The notes under the pieces: generated by a model
The model's database searches: none
What the model saw: only the letters and a program-made list of their open reading frames with translations
Told to the model about the DNA's origin: nothing
Made by a program: the position numbers and the translations under genes
Assembly: GCF_005221325.1 (NCBI RefSeq)
Contig: NZ_CP039888.1
Span: 1,984,001 to 2,048,000, forward strand
Direction of reading: 5' to 3'
DNA length: 64,000 nucleotides
DNA from: Agrobacterium tumefaciens
Lineage (GTDB): Bacteria; Pseudomonadota; Alphaproteobacteria; Rhizobiales; Rhizobiaceae
Shown here: piece by piece, positions 1 to 8,717 of the stretch
Layout of the letters: every line of letters begins with the position of its first letter
Position numbering within the stretch: the first letter of the stretch is position 1

Positions 1-1214
1 TTCATCAGCGTCGTCTTGCCCGCCCCGGAACGGCCAACAAGGCCAACCTTCTCGCCCGGCTTGATGTCGAGCGTCAGCCCGTCGATCACGCCCTTGTTCT
101 TGCCGTAGTGGAAGCGGACGTTGTCATAACGGATTGCGCCCTGCGGTGCAGCAAGCTCAGGCGCCTTCGGAACGTCGACGATATCGTGCGGCTTCGTCAT
201 CATCGACATGCCGTCATAGACCGTGCCGATATTTTCGAACAGCGACGTGACTTCCCACATGATCCACTGCGACATGCCGTTGACGCGCATGGCAAGGCTG
301 ATGGCGATGGCGACCGAACCGGCCGTCACCGAACCCTGCATCCAGAAATACAGACCGAGCGCCGCCGTGGAAAACAGCACCACGGCATTGTTGAGGTCGA
401 TCAGGATGTTGAAGCCGGAGATCTTGCGCATCTGGCGGTGAACGGTTCCGAGAAACACGTTCATGCCCTCACGCGCATATCTTTCCTCGCGACCCGCATG
501 CGAAAACAGCTTGATCGTCGAGATGTTGGTATAGCTGTCGACGATCCGGCCCGTCATCATCGAGCGTGCATCGGCCTGCTCCTGCGCCAGCCGGCCGAGT
601 TTCGGCACGAAATAGGCAAGGATGCCCATATAGATACCGAGCCAGACCAGCAGCGGAATGACCAGTCGCCAGTCGGCCGCCGCGACCATGAACAGCATCG
701 AGACGACGAAGCTGATGGCATAGACGAAGACGTCGATCACCTTCAGCGCCACTTCGCGGATCGCCAGCGCCGTCTGCATCACCTTGGTCGAAACCCGGCC
801 CGCAAACTCGTTGGCGAAGAAGTTCATGGAATGGCGCAGCAGGAAACGATGCATTTTCCAGCGCGCAATCATGCCGAAATTGCCGGCGAGCGTCTGATGC
901 ATCGTCATTGTGTGGACCGCACCCATCAGCGGCAGCACGATGAGCACCAGCCCGGCCATGACGATCAGATGCCAGCCCTCATCGGCAAAAAACGTCTCGC
1001 GATTGGCCGTGGAAAGCCAATCGACAATATTGCCGAGGAATTTGTAGAGCATGGCTTCCGCAATGGCGATGCCCATGGACATCAGGCCAAGCAGCAGCAG
1101 CCACGGCCATGCTGGCTTCACATAATGCCACAGAAACGGCAGGAGCTTCTTTGGCGCCACTGACGGCGCCGAAGCGGGAAAGGGATCGAGGCGTTTTTCA
1201 AACCAGCCAAACAT
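1..1214 (-). CDS. ABC exporter, fused membrane and ATPase domains (partial, 3' end off window)
   Basis: The gene enters from the left edge and is read leftward. Translation from the ATG at 1214 begins MFGWFEKRLDPFP and runs through several hydrophobic segments (an ABC exporter membrane domain) into the start of the nucleotide-binding domain. The Walker A motif GRSGAGKTT lies at about nt 10-36, so the window ends just after it, and the signature and Walker B motifs are outside. Half-transporters of this type form dimers that export lipids, drugs or peptides; the substrate cannot be read from sequence. An in-frame ATG at 1244 is an alternative start. Confidence 0.9.
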   Translation of the reverse strand, partial: MFGWFEKRLDPFPASAPSVAPKKLLPFLWHYVKPAWPWLLLLGLMSMGIAIAEAMLYKFLGNIVDWLSTANRETFFADEGWHLIVMAGLVLIVLPLMGAVHTMTMHQTLAGNFGMIARWKMHRFLLRHSMNFFANEFAGRVSTKVMQTALAIREVALKVIDVFVYAISFVVSMLFMVAAADWRLVIPLLVWLGIYMGILAYFVPKLGRLAQEQADARSMMTGRIVDSYTNISTIKLFSHAGREERYAREGMNVFLGTVHRQMRKISGFNILIDLNNAVVLFSTAALGLYFWMQGSVTAGSVAIAISLAMRVNGMSQWIMWEVTSLFENIGTVYDGMSMMTKPHDIVDVPKAPELAAPQGAIRYDNVRFHYGKNKGVIDGLTLDIKPGEKVGLVGRSGAGKTTLM

Positions 1215-1584
1215 AGGCCAAGCTCCGGCAATCAAACGCTCCATCGTGAGCGGACACAAATATGGCTCATGACGGAACGGAAAAGTCTTTGAACATGGCC
1301 ACAACAGCCACATGGTGAATCGAAAAAGGGAAACGCGGCAGCGCCGCGGGATACCACCTAAGCCAGCAGGCGAACCACTGGGGCCGGGAGGCGAATACGA
1401 ATGTCATTTGGCATGAGAACCTCCCTTGGCTGGTGTTGAAGACGCCGCTCTTCTATCGCAAAAGAAGACAAAACACCAGCCATCTGCCTCAAAAAAGTGC
1501 AACCGTATGTCGGGATGGATTTCCCGTTCGCTTTTCCTGGCAGGGCGGATTGGTTATACCCGCAAAAACACGGATCACGAGACC
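1215..1584. other. Intergenic region between the divergent ABC exporter and trmL
   Basis: No convincing gene is visible here. A short minus-strand open frame overlaps trmL and has no family resemblance or ribosome binding site. The region contains one notable imperfect stem-loop: perfect 11-base arms at 1427-1437 and 1472-1482, plus an inner TCTTCT/AGAAGA pairing around 1449-1468. It probably also holds both divergent promoters, which I could not place with confidence. Confidence 0.5.
1427..1482. repeat. Imperfect stem-loop upstream of trmL
   Basis: TGGCTGGTGTT at 1427-1437 is the exact reverse complement of AACACCAGCCA at 1472-1482. Inside it, TCTTCT (1449-1454) pairs with AGAAGA (1463-1468) around an 8-base loop. 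No T run follows on either strand, so a simple intrinsic terminator is unlikely. Confidence 0.6.
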
Positions 1585-2046
1585 ATGCAGACAATCAGGA
1601 TCGCACTCTACCAGCCCGATATTCCCGGCAATACCGGAACCATCCTGCGGCTGGCCGCCTGCCTTGGCCTCGGCGTCGATATCATCGAGCCGGCCGGTTT
1701 CGATATTTCCGACCGCAATCTTAAACGGGCGGGCATGGATTATATCGCGGCAGCGGCACTGACGCGCCATGTCAACTGGGAGCATTTCGAGGAATGGCGA
1801 GCAACCACCGGCCGCCGCCTCGTCCTTGCCTCCACCAGGGCGGCGCTACCATACACGAAAATCACCTATCGCGCGGATGACATCCTGCTTTTCGGCCGGG
1901 AAAGTGCTGGTGTACCCGACCATGTGCATGAGAAGGCAGATGAACGAATCATCATCCCGATGGTCGAGGGCCAGCGGTCCATCAATGTCGCAATGTCGGC
2001 AGCGATGGTTGCCGGCGAGGCTTTACGGCAAACTGCATGGGCATGA
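1585..2046 (+). CDS. trmL: tRNA (cytidine(34)-2'-O)-methyltransferase TrmL
   Basis: A 153-residue SPOUT-class methyltransferase that 2'-O-methylates the wobble base of tRNA-Leu isoacceptors using S-adenosylmethionine. Family landmarks are visible: LYQPDIPGNTG near the N terminus, RNLKRAGMDY near residue 45, FGRESAGVP near residue 103, and the C-terminal IPMVEGQRSINVAMS knot region. The length matches E. coli TrmL (157 aa). I chose the ATG at 1585 because homologues start at this point; the frame is open upstream to 1426, but that stretch has no family similarity. It is a single gene, divergent from the ABC exporter. Confidence 0.92.
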   Translation: MQTIRIALYQPDIPGNTGTILRLAACLGLGVDIIEPAGFDISDRNLKRAGMDYIAAAALTRHVNWEHFEEWRATTGRRLVLASTRAALPYTKITYRADDILLFGRESAGVPDHVHEKADERIIIPMVEGQRSINVAMSAAMVAGEALRQTAWA

Positions 2047-2218
2047 ACGCCATTTTTAACGCCATATTTTAGTGCAAATACAATATTTGACCGTTTCGGC
2101 ATCAAAACTGTCGCAACCCGGCCTGTACCGGAAGCGTTCACGCTCGTATACTGATTAGCCGGACAATAAAAATCGCTCTCGCCGGGACCGTGCGCCGGCG
2201 GGCGTGAGGAGACGTCGC

Positions 2219-3871
2219 ATGCAATCCACAATTGTCATCGTCAACCTTCTCGGCGCCGTCGCGCTGCTGCTCTTCGGCCTTGCCCAGGTGAAGGATGGCG
2301 TCACCCGCGCCTTCGGCATGAAGCTGCGAAGCGTGCTTGCCACCGGCACCCAGAACGGACCGCGTTCCTTCTTTTCCGGCTTCTTCGCCACCGTCGCCCT
2401 GCAAAGCTCGACAGCAACGGCGCTGACAGTCGCCTCCTTCGCTGAACGTGATCTCATCAGGCCGCGCATGGCACAGGTGGTGCTGCTTGGCGCCAATGTC
2501 GGCACCGCCGTTACCGCCTGGATCGTCGCGGCCGGCGTCGAATGGCTGTCGCCGCTCCTGATACTAGCGGGCATCATACTCAAAAAAGGCAGCTCCAATG
2601 CCAGACAGGGCGGCGGAACCGCCGTCATCGGCATTGGCCTGATGCTTCTGTCGCTGCATCTCTTGAGCGGCGCGACCGAACCGATGCGCGCCTCCCCGGC
2701 GCTCGGCGTTTTCATCGGCCTGCTGGACGGCGCATGGCCCGTCGCGCTGATCTTCTCCGCCGTGCTGGCTTTTGTCTCGTCATCGAGCCTCGCCGTCGTG
2801 GTGCTCATCCTGTCGCTGGCCGCCACCGGTACGCTGTCCACCGGGCTCATCATCGTCCTTATTCTGGGCGCCAATCTCGGCGGGGCAATCCCGCCCGTCA
2901 TCGCCACACTCTCCGGCCCCGCCTCCGCGCGGCGCATCACCATCGGCAATCTCGTGGTGCGCACCATCGGCTGCCTGATTGCGATGCCGCTCGCCTCCTA
3001 TGGCGCAACCTATTTGCAGCAATTGCCGCTTTCGCCCGCCAAACTGCCTGTTGATGCGCACCTCATCTTCAACGTCATACTGGCGACACTCGCCTGGCCT
3101 TTCTCCGGGCTGATATCCGACCTGATGGCGAAGCTGGTGCCGGGCGATCCGAAGACGGAAGACGGCCCGAATTTCCTCGACCAGCAGGCTCTCGATGTGC
3201 CCGTCGTGGCGCTTGCCAACGCGACCCGCGAGGTCCTGAGCGTCGGCGACAGCATCGAACGGATGCTGATCCGCGCCGAAAACGCCTTCAAGCACAATGA
3301 TCTGGCGCCGCTTCAGGAAGTGTCCCTGCTGGAAAAGAAGGTCGACCGCAATCAGCAGGAGGTGAAGGTCTATCTATCCCAGCTGGGCCGCAAGGGGCTG
3401 ACCGACGAAGAGGCGCGCCGTTCGATCGCCATCATCGATTATGCGATCAATCTCGAACATATCGGCGATATCATCGAAAAGGGCATCTGCGAGCAGATCC
3501 GCAAGAAGGTGCTGAACAGCTTCAAATTTTCCGATGACGGTTATGAGGAGCTGAAAACCCTGTTCGATATGACCATCGAGAACCTGCGCGCCGCCCAGAG
3601 CATTCTGGTGACCGGCGATTTCGAGCTCGCCCGCCGGCTGATGGAAAGCAAGGTGGATATACGCCGCCTCGAAAAACAATCCTCCAACCGCCATCTGGAG
3701 CGTCTGCGTGACGGGCTGGCGGAAAGCATGCAGACCAGTTCGCTGCATCTCGACATGTTGCGGGATTTGAAGCGCATCAACGCCCATATCGTGACGGTAG
3801 CGCATCCCATTCTGGATGAAAGCGGCGTGCTGATCGAAAGCCGCCTGCGCTACGCGGAGCCGCACGCCTAG
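2219..3871 (+). CDS. Na+/phosphate cotransporter with C-terminal PhoU-like domain
   Basis: A 550-residue inner-membrane protein of the NptA/YjbB (Na_Pi_cotrans) family. It has two homologous membrane halves with the characteristic Ser-rich motifs VALQSSTATALTVASF (about residue 60) and FVSSSSLAVVVL (about residue 186), followed from about residue 340 by a soluble helical PhoU-like domain. Family members move phosphate with sodium, and YjbB in E. coli exports phosphate. The ATG at 2219 is chosen over the GTG at 2204 because GAGGAG at 2206-2211 lies 7 bases upstream of it. The TAG stop abuts a rhizobial palindromic element. I found no properly spaced Pho box upstream. Confidence 0.92.
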   Translation: MQSTIVIVNLLGAVALLLFGLAQVKDGVTRAFGMKLRSVLATGTQNGPRSFFSGFFATVALQSSTATALTVASFAERDLIRPRMAQVVLLGANVGTAVTAWIVAAGVEWLSPLLILAGIILKKGSSNARQGGGTAVIGIGLMLLSLHLLSGATEPMRASPALGVFIGLLDGAWPVALIFSAVLAFVSSSSLAVVVLILSLAATGTLSTGLIIVLILGANLGGAIPPVIATLSGPASARRITIGNLVVRTIGCLIAMPLASYGATYLQQLPLSPAKLPVDAHLIFNVILATLAWPFSGLISDLMAKLVPGDPKTEDGPNFLDQQALDVPVVALANATREVLSVGDSIERMLIRAENAFKHNDLAPLQEVSLLEKKVDRNQQEVKVYLSQLGRKGLTDEEARRSIAIIDYAINLEHIGDIIEKGICEQIRKKVLNSFKFSDDGYEELKTLFDMTIENLRAAQSILVTGDFELARRLMESKVDIRRLEKQSSNRHLERLRDGLAESMQTSSLHLDMLRDLKRINAHIVTVAHPILDESGVLIESRLRYAEPHA

Positions 3872-3971
3872 AGCATTTCCAGGAAAAGTGGCCCCGGTTT
3901 TCCGTCCGGAAATGCGACAAACAAAAAAATTAGAGCGTTTTCGCGATTCGAAGAAAAGCGAAGACGCTCTA
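3871..3971. repeat. Rhizobial intergenic palindromic element, copy 1
   Basis: The element runs from GAGCATTTCC to GACGCTCTA, overlapping the last base of the upstream stop codon. Its first half (GCATTTCC ... GGTTTTCCGTCCGGAAATGCG) is an inverted repeat, and its second half contains a GAGCGTTTTCGC / AAGCGAAGACGCTC hairpin. The same first-half layout recurs at 36746-36845. It fits the short palindromic intergenic elements known from rhizobial genomes; I cannot assign a named subfamily. Confidence 0.7.
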
Positions 3972-3975
3972 AATT

Positions 3976-4251
3976 TCAATCGGCCGAGGGCAGCCGCCGC
4001 ATGGTGAATTCGATGCGGTCGCCTTCCAGCTGCCGCCAGCTTTCCACTTCCGTCCAATAGGCGGCTTTCGGAAAACTGTCGAACCATTCGCGCGCCTTGG
4101 CGCGGGCCTCCTCACGCCCAAGACAGAAGGTCTGGCGCACGAACATGCCGTCGCGCTTTTGTTCGCCGCCGGCGCTTTCGCGTTCCTTGCGGTGATTGGC
4201 GATCCTGCGCTTCAGCCCGTCTAGGGGCGGCGGTCCGGCAAATTTCGTCAT
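3976..4251 (-). CDS. Conserved hypothetical protein, 91 aa
   Basis: A small soluble protein beginning MTKFAGPPPLDGLK, rich in charged residues, with a central KAREWFDSFPKAAYW segment and no signal peptide or membrane segment. I do not recognise a characterised family. The start at 4251 is preferred over 4269 because AGAGGTG lies 6 bases upstream. It is convergent with the Na/Pi transporter, from which it is separated only by the palindromic repeat, and divergent from hemF. Confidence 0.7.
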   Translation of the reverse strand: MTKFAGPPPLDGLKRRIANHRKERESAGGEQKRDGMFVRQTFCLGREEARAKAREWFDSFPKAAYWTEVESWRQLEGDRIEFTMRRLPSAD

Positions 4252-4382
4252 GATATTCACCTCTGGCACCTACATCGATAAAGATAGTGTCGACGCGCCG
4301 CCTTGGCGAGTCGAATTTGTGCGCGGCGCAAACACCTGCTAGACGCGGCAGGGAACAGACTTCACCGCAGGAGAGAGAAGAT

Positions 4383-5294
4383 ATGGAACGGCCAATCTTG
4401 CCGAAGGGCTTGCCCGAGGACATCGAAGACAAGAAGGCCGTAGCCCAGGCATGGTTCCAGCATCTGCGTGACACCATCGTCGCCTCCTTCGAAACCCTGG
4501 AAGACGAACTCACCGGCCCGCTTTCCGATCAGGAGCCCGGCCGCTTCGTGCAGAAGGACTGGCTGCGTGATAATGGCGAGGGCGGCGGCGGCAAGATGTC
4601 GATGATGGAAGGCCGCGTCTTCGAGAAGGTTGGCGTGCACACCTCCACCGTCTATGGCGAATTTTCGCCCGAGTTCCGCAAGCAGATACCCGGCGCGGAA
4701 GAAGACCCGCGCTTCTGGGCCTCCGGCCTTTCGCTCATCGCCCATCCGGTCAATCCGAATGTGCCCGCCGTACATATGAATACGCGGATGGTCGTCACCA
4801 CCAGCCACTGGTTTGGCGGCGGCGCGGATCTGACGCCGGTGCTGGGCCGCAGGCGGACGCAGCAGGACCCGGATACCCAGCTGTTCCAACGCGCCTTCGA
4901 AATCACCTGCAATCGCCACCCCGTCGCTGACTATCCGCGATACAAGACGTGGTGCGACGAGTATTTCTTCCTGAAGCACCGCGATGAGCCGCGCGGCACC
5001 GGCGGCATCTTTTTCGACTGGCTGCACCCGCAAGAAGAAAAAGGCGGCTGGGACGCCAATTTCGCCTTCGTGCAGGATGTCGGCCGCGCCTTCAATCTGG
5101 TCTATTCGAAAATCGTCCGCGCCAATTTCAACCAGAACTGGACGGAAGAAGACCGCGACGAGCAGCTCATTCGCCGCGGCCGCTACGTGGAATTCAACCT
5201 GCTCTACGATCGCGGCACCATCTTCGGCCTGAAGACCGGCGGCAATGTCGAATCGATTCTGTCCTCGCTGCCGCCGGTGGTGCGCTGGCCTTAA
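4383..5294 (+). CDS. hemF: Oxygen-dependent coproporphyrinogen III oxidase
   Basis: This enzyme converts coproporphyrinogen III to protoporphyrinogen IX with molecular oxygen by two oxidative decarboxylations in heme synthesis. The 303-residue product has the usual family length and motifs: [16 protein letters not shown] (about residue 62), [13 protein letters not shown] (about 140-152), the substrate-binding stretch [27 protein letters not shown], and [14 protein letters not shown] near the C terminus. The start at 4383 has AGGAGAG just upstream. The frame is open upstream to 4287, but that part lacks similarity. It acts in the cytoplasm as a homodimer and serves aerobic growth. Confidence 0.96.
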   Translation: MERPILPKGLPEDIEDKKAVAQAWFQHLRDTIVASFETLEDELTGPLSDQEPGRFVQKDWLRDNGEGGGGKMSMMEGRVFEKVGVHTSTVYGEFSPEFRKQIPGAEEDPRFWASGLSLIAHPVNPNVPAVHMNTRMVVTTSHWFGGGADLTPVLGRRRTQQDPDTQLFQRAFEITCNRHPVADYPRYKTWCDEYFFLKHRDEPRGTGGIFFDWLHPQEEKGGWDANFAFVQDVGRAFNLVYSKIVRANFNQNWTEEDRDEQLIRRGRYVEFNLLYDRGTIFGLKTGGNVESILSSLPPVVRWP

Positions 5295-5416
5295 AAAACC
5301 TCACGCAAATTTGACGCTCATCAGCCAATTTGTCGCAAATAGCGCAAATTAGGACTTATGAAAAAATCAAGGCAGTGGTAGTCTCCTCCCGCAGACGTAC
5401 TGGAGGAGCTATCGTC

Positions 5417-5683
5417 ATGATTACTTCGAACAGCATGCCTATATCTGCTTCCCCCGAGGGAGCACAGCAATCCATCGATACCCCCGAATTGATTGACCGC
5501 CTGGCCGCGGAAATGCGTGCTACGGGCGATCGCGAACTGCCGCATTCCTTTTATGTCGAACAGGTAAAACGCACGCTGGCCGGCAAGACGGTGAAGCGCG
5601 CCGACAATGACGAAATGCCTCGTACAAAAATCCCGGCAGCGGGCACATCCTCTGTTTTCCAATGCTGGGCAATGCCCGAATAG
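5417..5683 (+). CDS. Hypothetical protein, 88 aa
   Basis: A small protein beginning MITSNSMPISASPEG, with a central amphipathic stretch (TPELIDRLAAEMRATG) and a basic segment (YVEQVKRTLAGKTVKRA). No signal peptide or membrane segment is seen and I do not recognise the family. The ATG at 5417 is favoured over the upstream in-frame start at 5330 because GGAGGAG lies 8 bases before it. It stands alone between hemF and the DUF1059 gene in the same direction. Confidence 0.6.
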   Translation: MITSNSMPISASPEGAQQSIDTPELIDRLAAEMRATGDRELPHSFYVEQVKRTLAGKTVKRADNDEMPRTKIPAAGTSSVFQCWAMPE

Positions 5684-5749
5684 GGGCCTTAACAGGCTGG
5701 GCGGACGCCGCTCTGGAACATAAGCGGCGAACGTTCGTTTCTTGTCGGA

Positions 5750-5777
5750 GGGACAGCATTCACAGCAATGCTGTCCC
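5750..5777. repeat. Perfect 11-bp hairpin before the DUF1059 gene
   Basis: GGGACAGCATT at 5750-5760 pairs perfectly with AATGCTGTCCC at 5767-5777 around a six-base loop. It sits 24 bases before the start codon of the next gene and has no downstream T run. It may be an mRNA 5' structure or an operator. Confidence 0.6.
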
Positions 5778-5801
5778 CCGCTTGAACAGGGAGGCAAGAC
5801 C

Positions 5802-5987
5802 ATGAGACTGTTTGAATGTGGAACGCTTGTGCCCGGCTGCGCCTGGCACACCCGCGCAGACGACGATGCGGAAGTCGTGCGCCGAACCGTCGAACATATG
5901 CGCTCGGCCCATGGCGAAACCATCATCCGCGAAAATATGATCGAAAACATCAAGGCCCGCATCCGCGACGAGGCGAATGCGGCTTAA
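5802..5987 (+). CDS. DUF1059 family small protein
   Basis: A 61-residue protein with the DUF1059 pattern: FECGTLVPGCAWHTRADDD at the N terminus, then VVRRTVEHMRSAHGET and a charged C-terminal helix. The conserved Cys and His residues have led to a suggested metal-binding role for the family, but no function is established. The start at 5802 follows GGGAGG at a normal distance; the longer frame from 5742 lacks similarity upstream. A perfect hairpin precedes it. Confidence 0.82.
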   Translation: MRLFECGTLVPGCAWHTRADDDAEVVRRTVEHMRSAHGETIIRENMIENIKARIRDEANAA

Positions 5988-6013
5988 GCCGGAACGCCGT
6001 CACTATTGCGGCT

Positions 6014-7270
6014 TCAATTCTCCAGCATATTCTTGAGCCGGGCGGTCAGCGCTGCCCGGTCGAGCGAGAAATTGACGTCAATCCACTTTTCCTCGAGGCT
6101 TTTCAGGACTTCGCCAACCTTCGGACCGGCCTCGACCCCCGCGGCCATCACATCGGCGCCGCTTAACGGGAATCCGGGCTTCCGGAATTTCTCCGCCCTG
6201 GCCAGCAGTATCGAAAAACGCGCAACCTTCTGCATGGCTACATCACCGGCTGAAAGATCGGCACGGGCAGCGGCAAGCGCGAGTTTCAGCCGTGCCTTCA
6301 CACCTTCGACGCCCTGACGGTAAAGCAACCGGTCAAGCGCCGTTTCCTTCATTTCCGGGTCAGCGGCGGGTGCGGAGGCCCAATGGGTCAGATAACCCGC
6401 TTCGGCCTTCGATAGCCTCAGCCTTGCGGCAAGGGCCGCCAGCCTGTCCCGGTCCGGCGGCACCATAGCGGCCAGCCGCAGCAGCGGGTCCACCGCCCAG
6501 CCGAGCGCCTGTTCGGCCGCCACCAGCCCGTGAATGGCGTCGATACCCCATTTTTCGGTTTCGGGAAGGATTTCCGAGAGAACACCCGATTGCCGCATCC
6601 ACAGAAGGGCACGCGAGGGATCACGCGCGGAAAGCAGCTTCTTTACCTCGCTCCACACCCGTTCGGCGGAAAGCGTTGCCAGCTTGTCCTTGGCGCGGGC
6701 GCTTGCCCTCAGACCATCGGCATCCGGGCGGCCGGATCCGTAATGGGCGAAGAAGCGGAAAAAGCGGAGAATCCGAAGGTAATCTTCCGAAATCCGCGTC
6801 GCGGCATCGCCGATGAAGCGCACGGTTCCGGTTTCGATATCGGGCAGTCCATTGATGAGGTCGATGATCTCGCCCGTTTCATCGGCGTAGAGGGCGTTGA
6901 TGGTGAGGTCCCGCCGCTCGGCATCGGTCTGCCAGTCCGTGCCGAAAGCCACCTGCGCATGGCGGCCATTGGTCTCGACGTCGCGGCGCAGCGTCGTCAC
7001 CTCGTAACCCTCGCCGTCGATGACAAGCGTTACTGTGCCGTGCTCGATGCCTGTTGGCACCGATTTGATGCCCGCCACCTTCGCCCGCGCAACCACCACA
7101 TCAGGGGTGAGCGTCGTCGCCATATCGACATCGACAACCGGCTGTTCCATCAGCGCATTGCGCACGGCGCCGCCGACGATCCGCACCTCGCCGCCATCGG
7201 CATTCAAAAGCGCGAAGATGCGCTTCAGCGCCGGTTTTTCGAACCAGTCCCGCCCGGCAAGGCTGCTCAT
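6014..7270 (-). CDS. cca: CCA tRNA nucleotidyltransferase / poly(A) polymerase family
   Basis: A 418-residue class II nucleotidyltransferase that adds or repairs the 3' CCA of tRNAs. The catalytic head is visible: VRIVGGAVRN (residues 29-38) followed by DVDMA (47-51) carrying the metal-binding Asp pair, then RRDLTINAL, RISEDYLRILRFFRFFAHYG and the helical tRNA-binding C terminus. The ATG at 7270 overlaps the TGA of the upstream NUDIX gene (ATGA), which decides the start and suggests translational coupling in a DUF1285-nudL-cca operon. A poly(A) polymerase role is less likely but cannot be excluded from sequence alone. Confidence 0.92.
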   Translation of the reverse strand: MSSLAGRDWFEKPALKRIFALLNADGGEVRIVGGAVRNALMEQPVVDVDMATTLTPDVVVARAKVAGIKSVPTGIEHGTVTLVIDGEGYEVTTLRRDVETNGRHAQVAFGTDWQTDAERRDLTINALYADETGEIIDLINGLPDIETGTVRFIGDAATRISEDYLRILRFFRFFAHYGSGRPDADGLRASARAKDKLATLSAERVWSEVKKLLSARDPSRALLWMRQSGVLSEILPETEKWGIDAIHGLVAAEQALGWAVDPLLRLAAMVPPDRDRLAALAARLRLSKAEAGYLTHWASAPAADPEMKETALDRLLYRQGVEGVKARLKLALAAARADLSAGDVAMQKVARFSILLARAEKFRKPGFPLSGADVMAAGVEAGPKVGEVLKSLEEKWIDVNFSLDRAALTARLKNMLEN

Positions 7271-7905
7271 GAATAAAACCTCTCGTAAATCGTCCTGACG
7301 ATGCCCGCCGTAATGCCCCAAATGTAGCGCTCGCCATAGGGCATTTCGTAGAAAAACCGCTCCTTCCCCTGAAAGATGCGGCTGCCGCGCCCGTGATTGG
7401 CCGGGTCCATCAGGAAAGACAACGGCACCTCGAAAACCTCATCCACCTCAGTCGGATTGAGCGTCAGGTCAAATCCGGGGCGGACGACCGACAGCACCGG
7501 CTTGATGCGGAAACCGGTCCCGGAAATATAGTCCGGCAGACGTCCGACCGTTTCCACGAAAGACCTGGAAAGACCGATTTCCTCTTCCGTCTCGCGCAGC
7601 GCCGCTTCCTCCGGCGTGCGGTCTTCGGCATCGATGCCGCCGCCCGGAAAGGAAATCTGGCCGGAATGTTTGCGCAGGGTGGATGTGCGCTGGGTGAAGA
7701 TCACCCGCGCATCGTTGCCGTCGTCGATAACGGGCACCAGCACCGCGGCATCCTTCAGCTTGATGCCATTGCCAGAAAGCACCACGCCGGGATTGAGCAC
7801 ATGGTCTCCATTCTCCCGCTCGGCCACGCCCTCGCCTTCCTGCAGCACCCGGCGGCGGAAATCACTAGCGGTAAAAGCCTTGAGGCCCATTGTCGTCATC
7901 GTCAT
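7267..7905 (-). CDS. NUDIX hydrolase, CoA-pyrophosphatase (NudL) type
   Basis: The 212-residue product carries the combined UPF0035/NUDIX signature of coenzyme A pyrophosphatases: RTSTLRKHSGQISFPGG directly followed by DAEDRTPEEAALRE and TEEEIGL. Such enzymes split CoA or its oxidised forms to phosphopantetheine and 3',5'-ADP with a divalent metal. As in that subgroup, the first Glu of the general NUDIX box is replaced. Its ATG overlaps the stop of the DUF1285 gene and its own stop overlaps the cca start, so the three genes are almost certainly co-translated. Confidence 0.88.
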   Translation of the reverse strand: MTMTTMGLKAFTASDFRRRVLQEGEGVAERENGDHVLNPGVVLSGNGIKLKDAAVLVPVIDDGNDARVIFTQRTSTLRKHSGQISFPGGGIDAEDRTPEEAALRETEEEIGLSRSFVETVGRLPDYISGTGFRIKPVLSVVRPGFDLTLNPTEVDEVFEVPLSFLMDPANHGRGSRIFQGKERFFYEMPYGERYIWGITAGIVRTIYERFYS

Positions 7906-8531
7906 TGCGAAAGCCGTTCCAGTTCCTTGGCGGGCATCACCGGGAAAATCATCCCGCCCGAACGCACGGCGAACATATCGACGCCATCCACATCGATCAC
8001 CTCGCCAAGTGCAACGAGATCATACATCACGGCCCGCGAGACGAGCGCCTCCAGCCTGCCGCGCACCAGAATATAGGGCTTCAATTCACGGTTCTCACCG
8101 AAAATTTCAAAGCGCAGCGGATGCTCCGGTCCCGCCTCCACCACATCGCCGACATTGGTGCGGAAGGTGAGCAAAGGCTCGCCGCCCTCCTCTCCCGCAG
8201 TCGCCTTCATCTCCACCGCCACGAAAGGCGCATCCACCACGCGGATGCCGACTTTTTCCACAGGAGTTACGAGATAGGTTTTGCCGTCCTCATCCTTGCG
8301 CAGAACCGTGGAAAACAGCCGCACCAAAGGTGCCCTGCCGATGGGGGTGCCGAGATAGAACCAGGTGCCATCGGCACGGATTTCCATGTCGAGATCGCCG
8401 CAAAAAGGCGGATTCCAGCGCTCCACCGGGGCCGGCCCGCGCTTGGCATCGCCGGTCTGTTCGGAGGCACGCGAAATCATCGCCGCAAGCCCTGCCGCAT
8501 CATCAGCCGAATTTATCGTCTCCGCTGCCAT
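7902..8531 (-). CDS. DUF1285 family protein
   Basis: A 209-residue soluble protein with the DUF1285 core: VERWNPPFCGDLDMEI, then GTWFYLGTPIGRAPLVRLFS, a LVTPVEKVGIRVVDAPF segment and a C-terminal REPYILVRG-like stretch (here ELKPYILVRG). The family has no proven function. It is first in the operon with nudL and cca (4-base ATGA overlap) and divergent from moxR, which is the usual alphaproteobacterial neighbourhood and hints at shared regulation. Confidence 0.85.
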   Translation of the reverse strand: MAAETINSADDAAGLAAMISRASEQTGDAKRGPAPVERWNPPFCGDLDMEIRADGTWFYLGTPIGRAPLVRLFSTVLRKDEDGKTYLVTPVEKVGIRVVDAPFVAVEMKATAGEEGGEPLLTFRTNVGDVVEAGPEHPLRFEIFGENRELKPYILVRGRLEALVSRAVMYDLVALGEVIDVDGVDMFAVRSGGMIFPVMPAKELERLSQ

Positions 8532-8717
8532 ATTCGAGTCTCGCTTTGCCGATAAGGAAATACTAAGTCACGACATAGTCATTCGAATGGTGCTTGTCAG
8601 CGGCCAAGAGAGCAATAAGCTATATGCAGCGCAAAATCCGCACGAGGTCCGGCTTGGCCCACTGCCAGCAAAACCGGGATGCGAATGTGACAGCGGCGAA
8701 GGTATGAGGAGAGCGAC

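Noticed and set aside
108..1163. Long plus-strand open frame of about 350 codons
   Set aside because: It is antisense to the ABC exporter, has a His/Arg-rich shadow composition, and no family similarity.
1358..1594. 78-codon minus-strand frame before trmL
   Set aside because: It overlaps the trmL start, lacks a ribosome binding site and resembles no family.
2110..2145. Possible Pho box before the Na/Pi cotransporter
   Set aside because: CTGTCGC and CTGTACC are present but 8 bases apart instead of 4, and the matches are poor.
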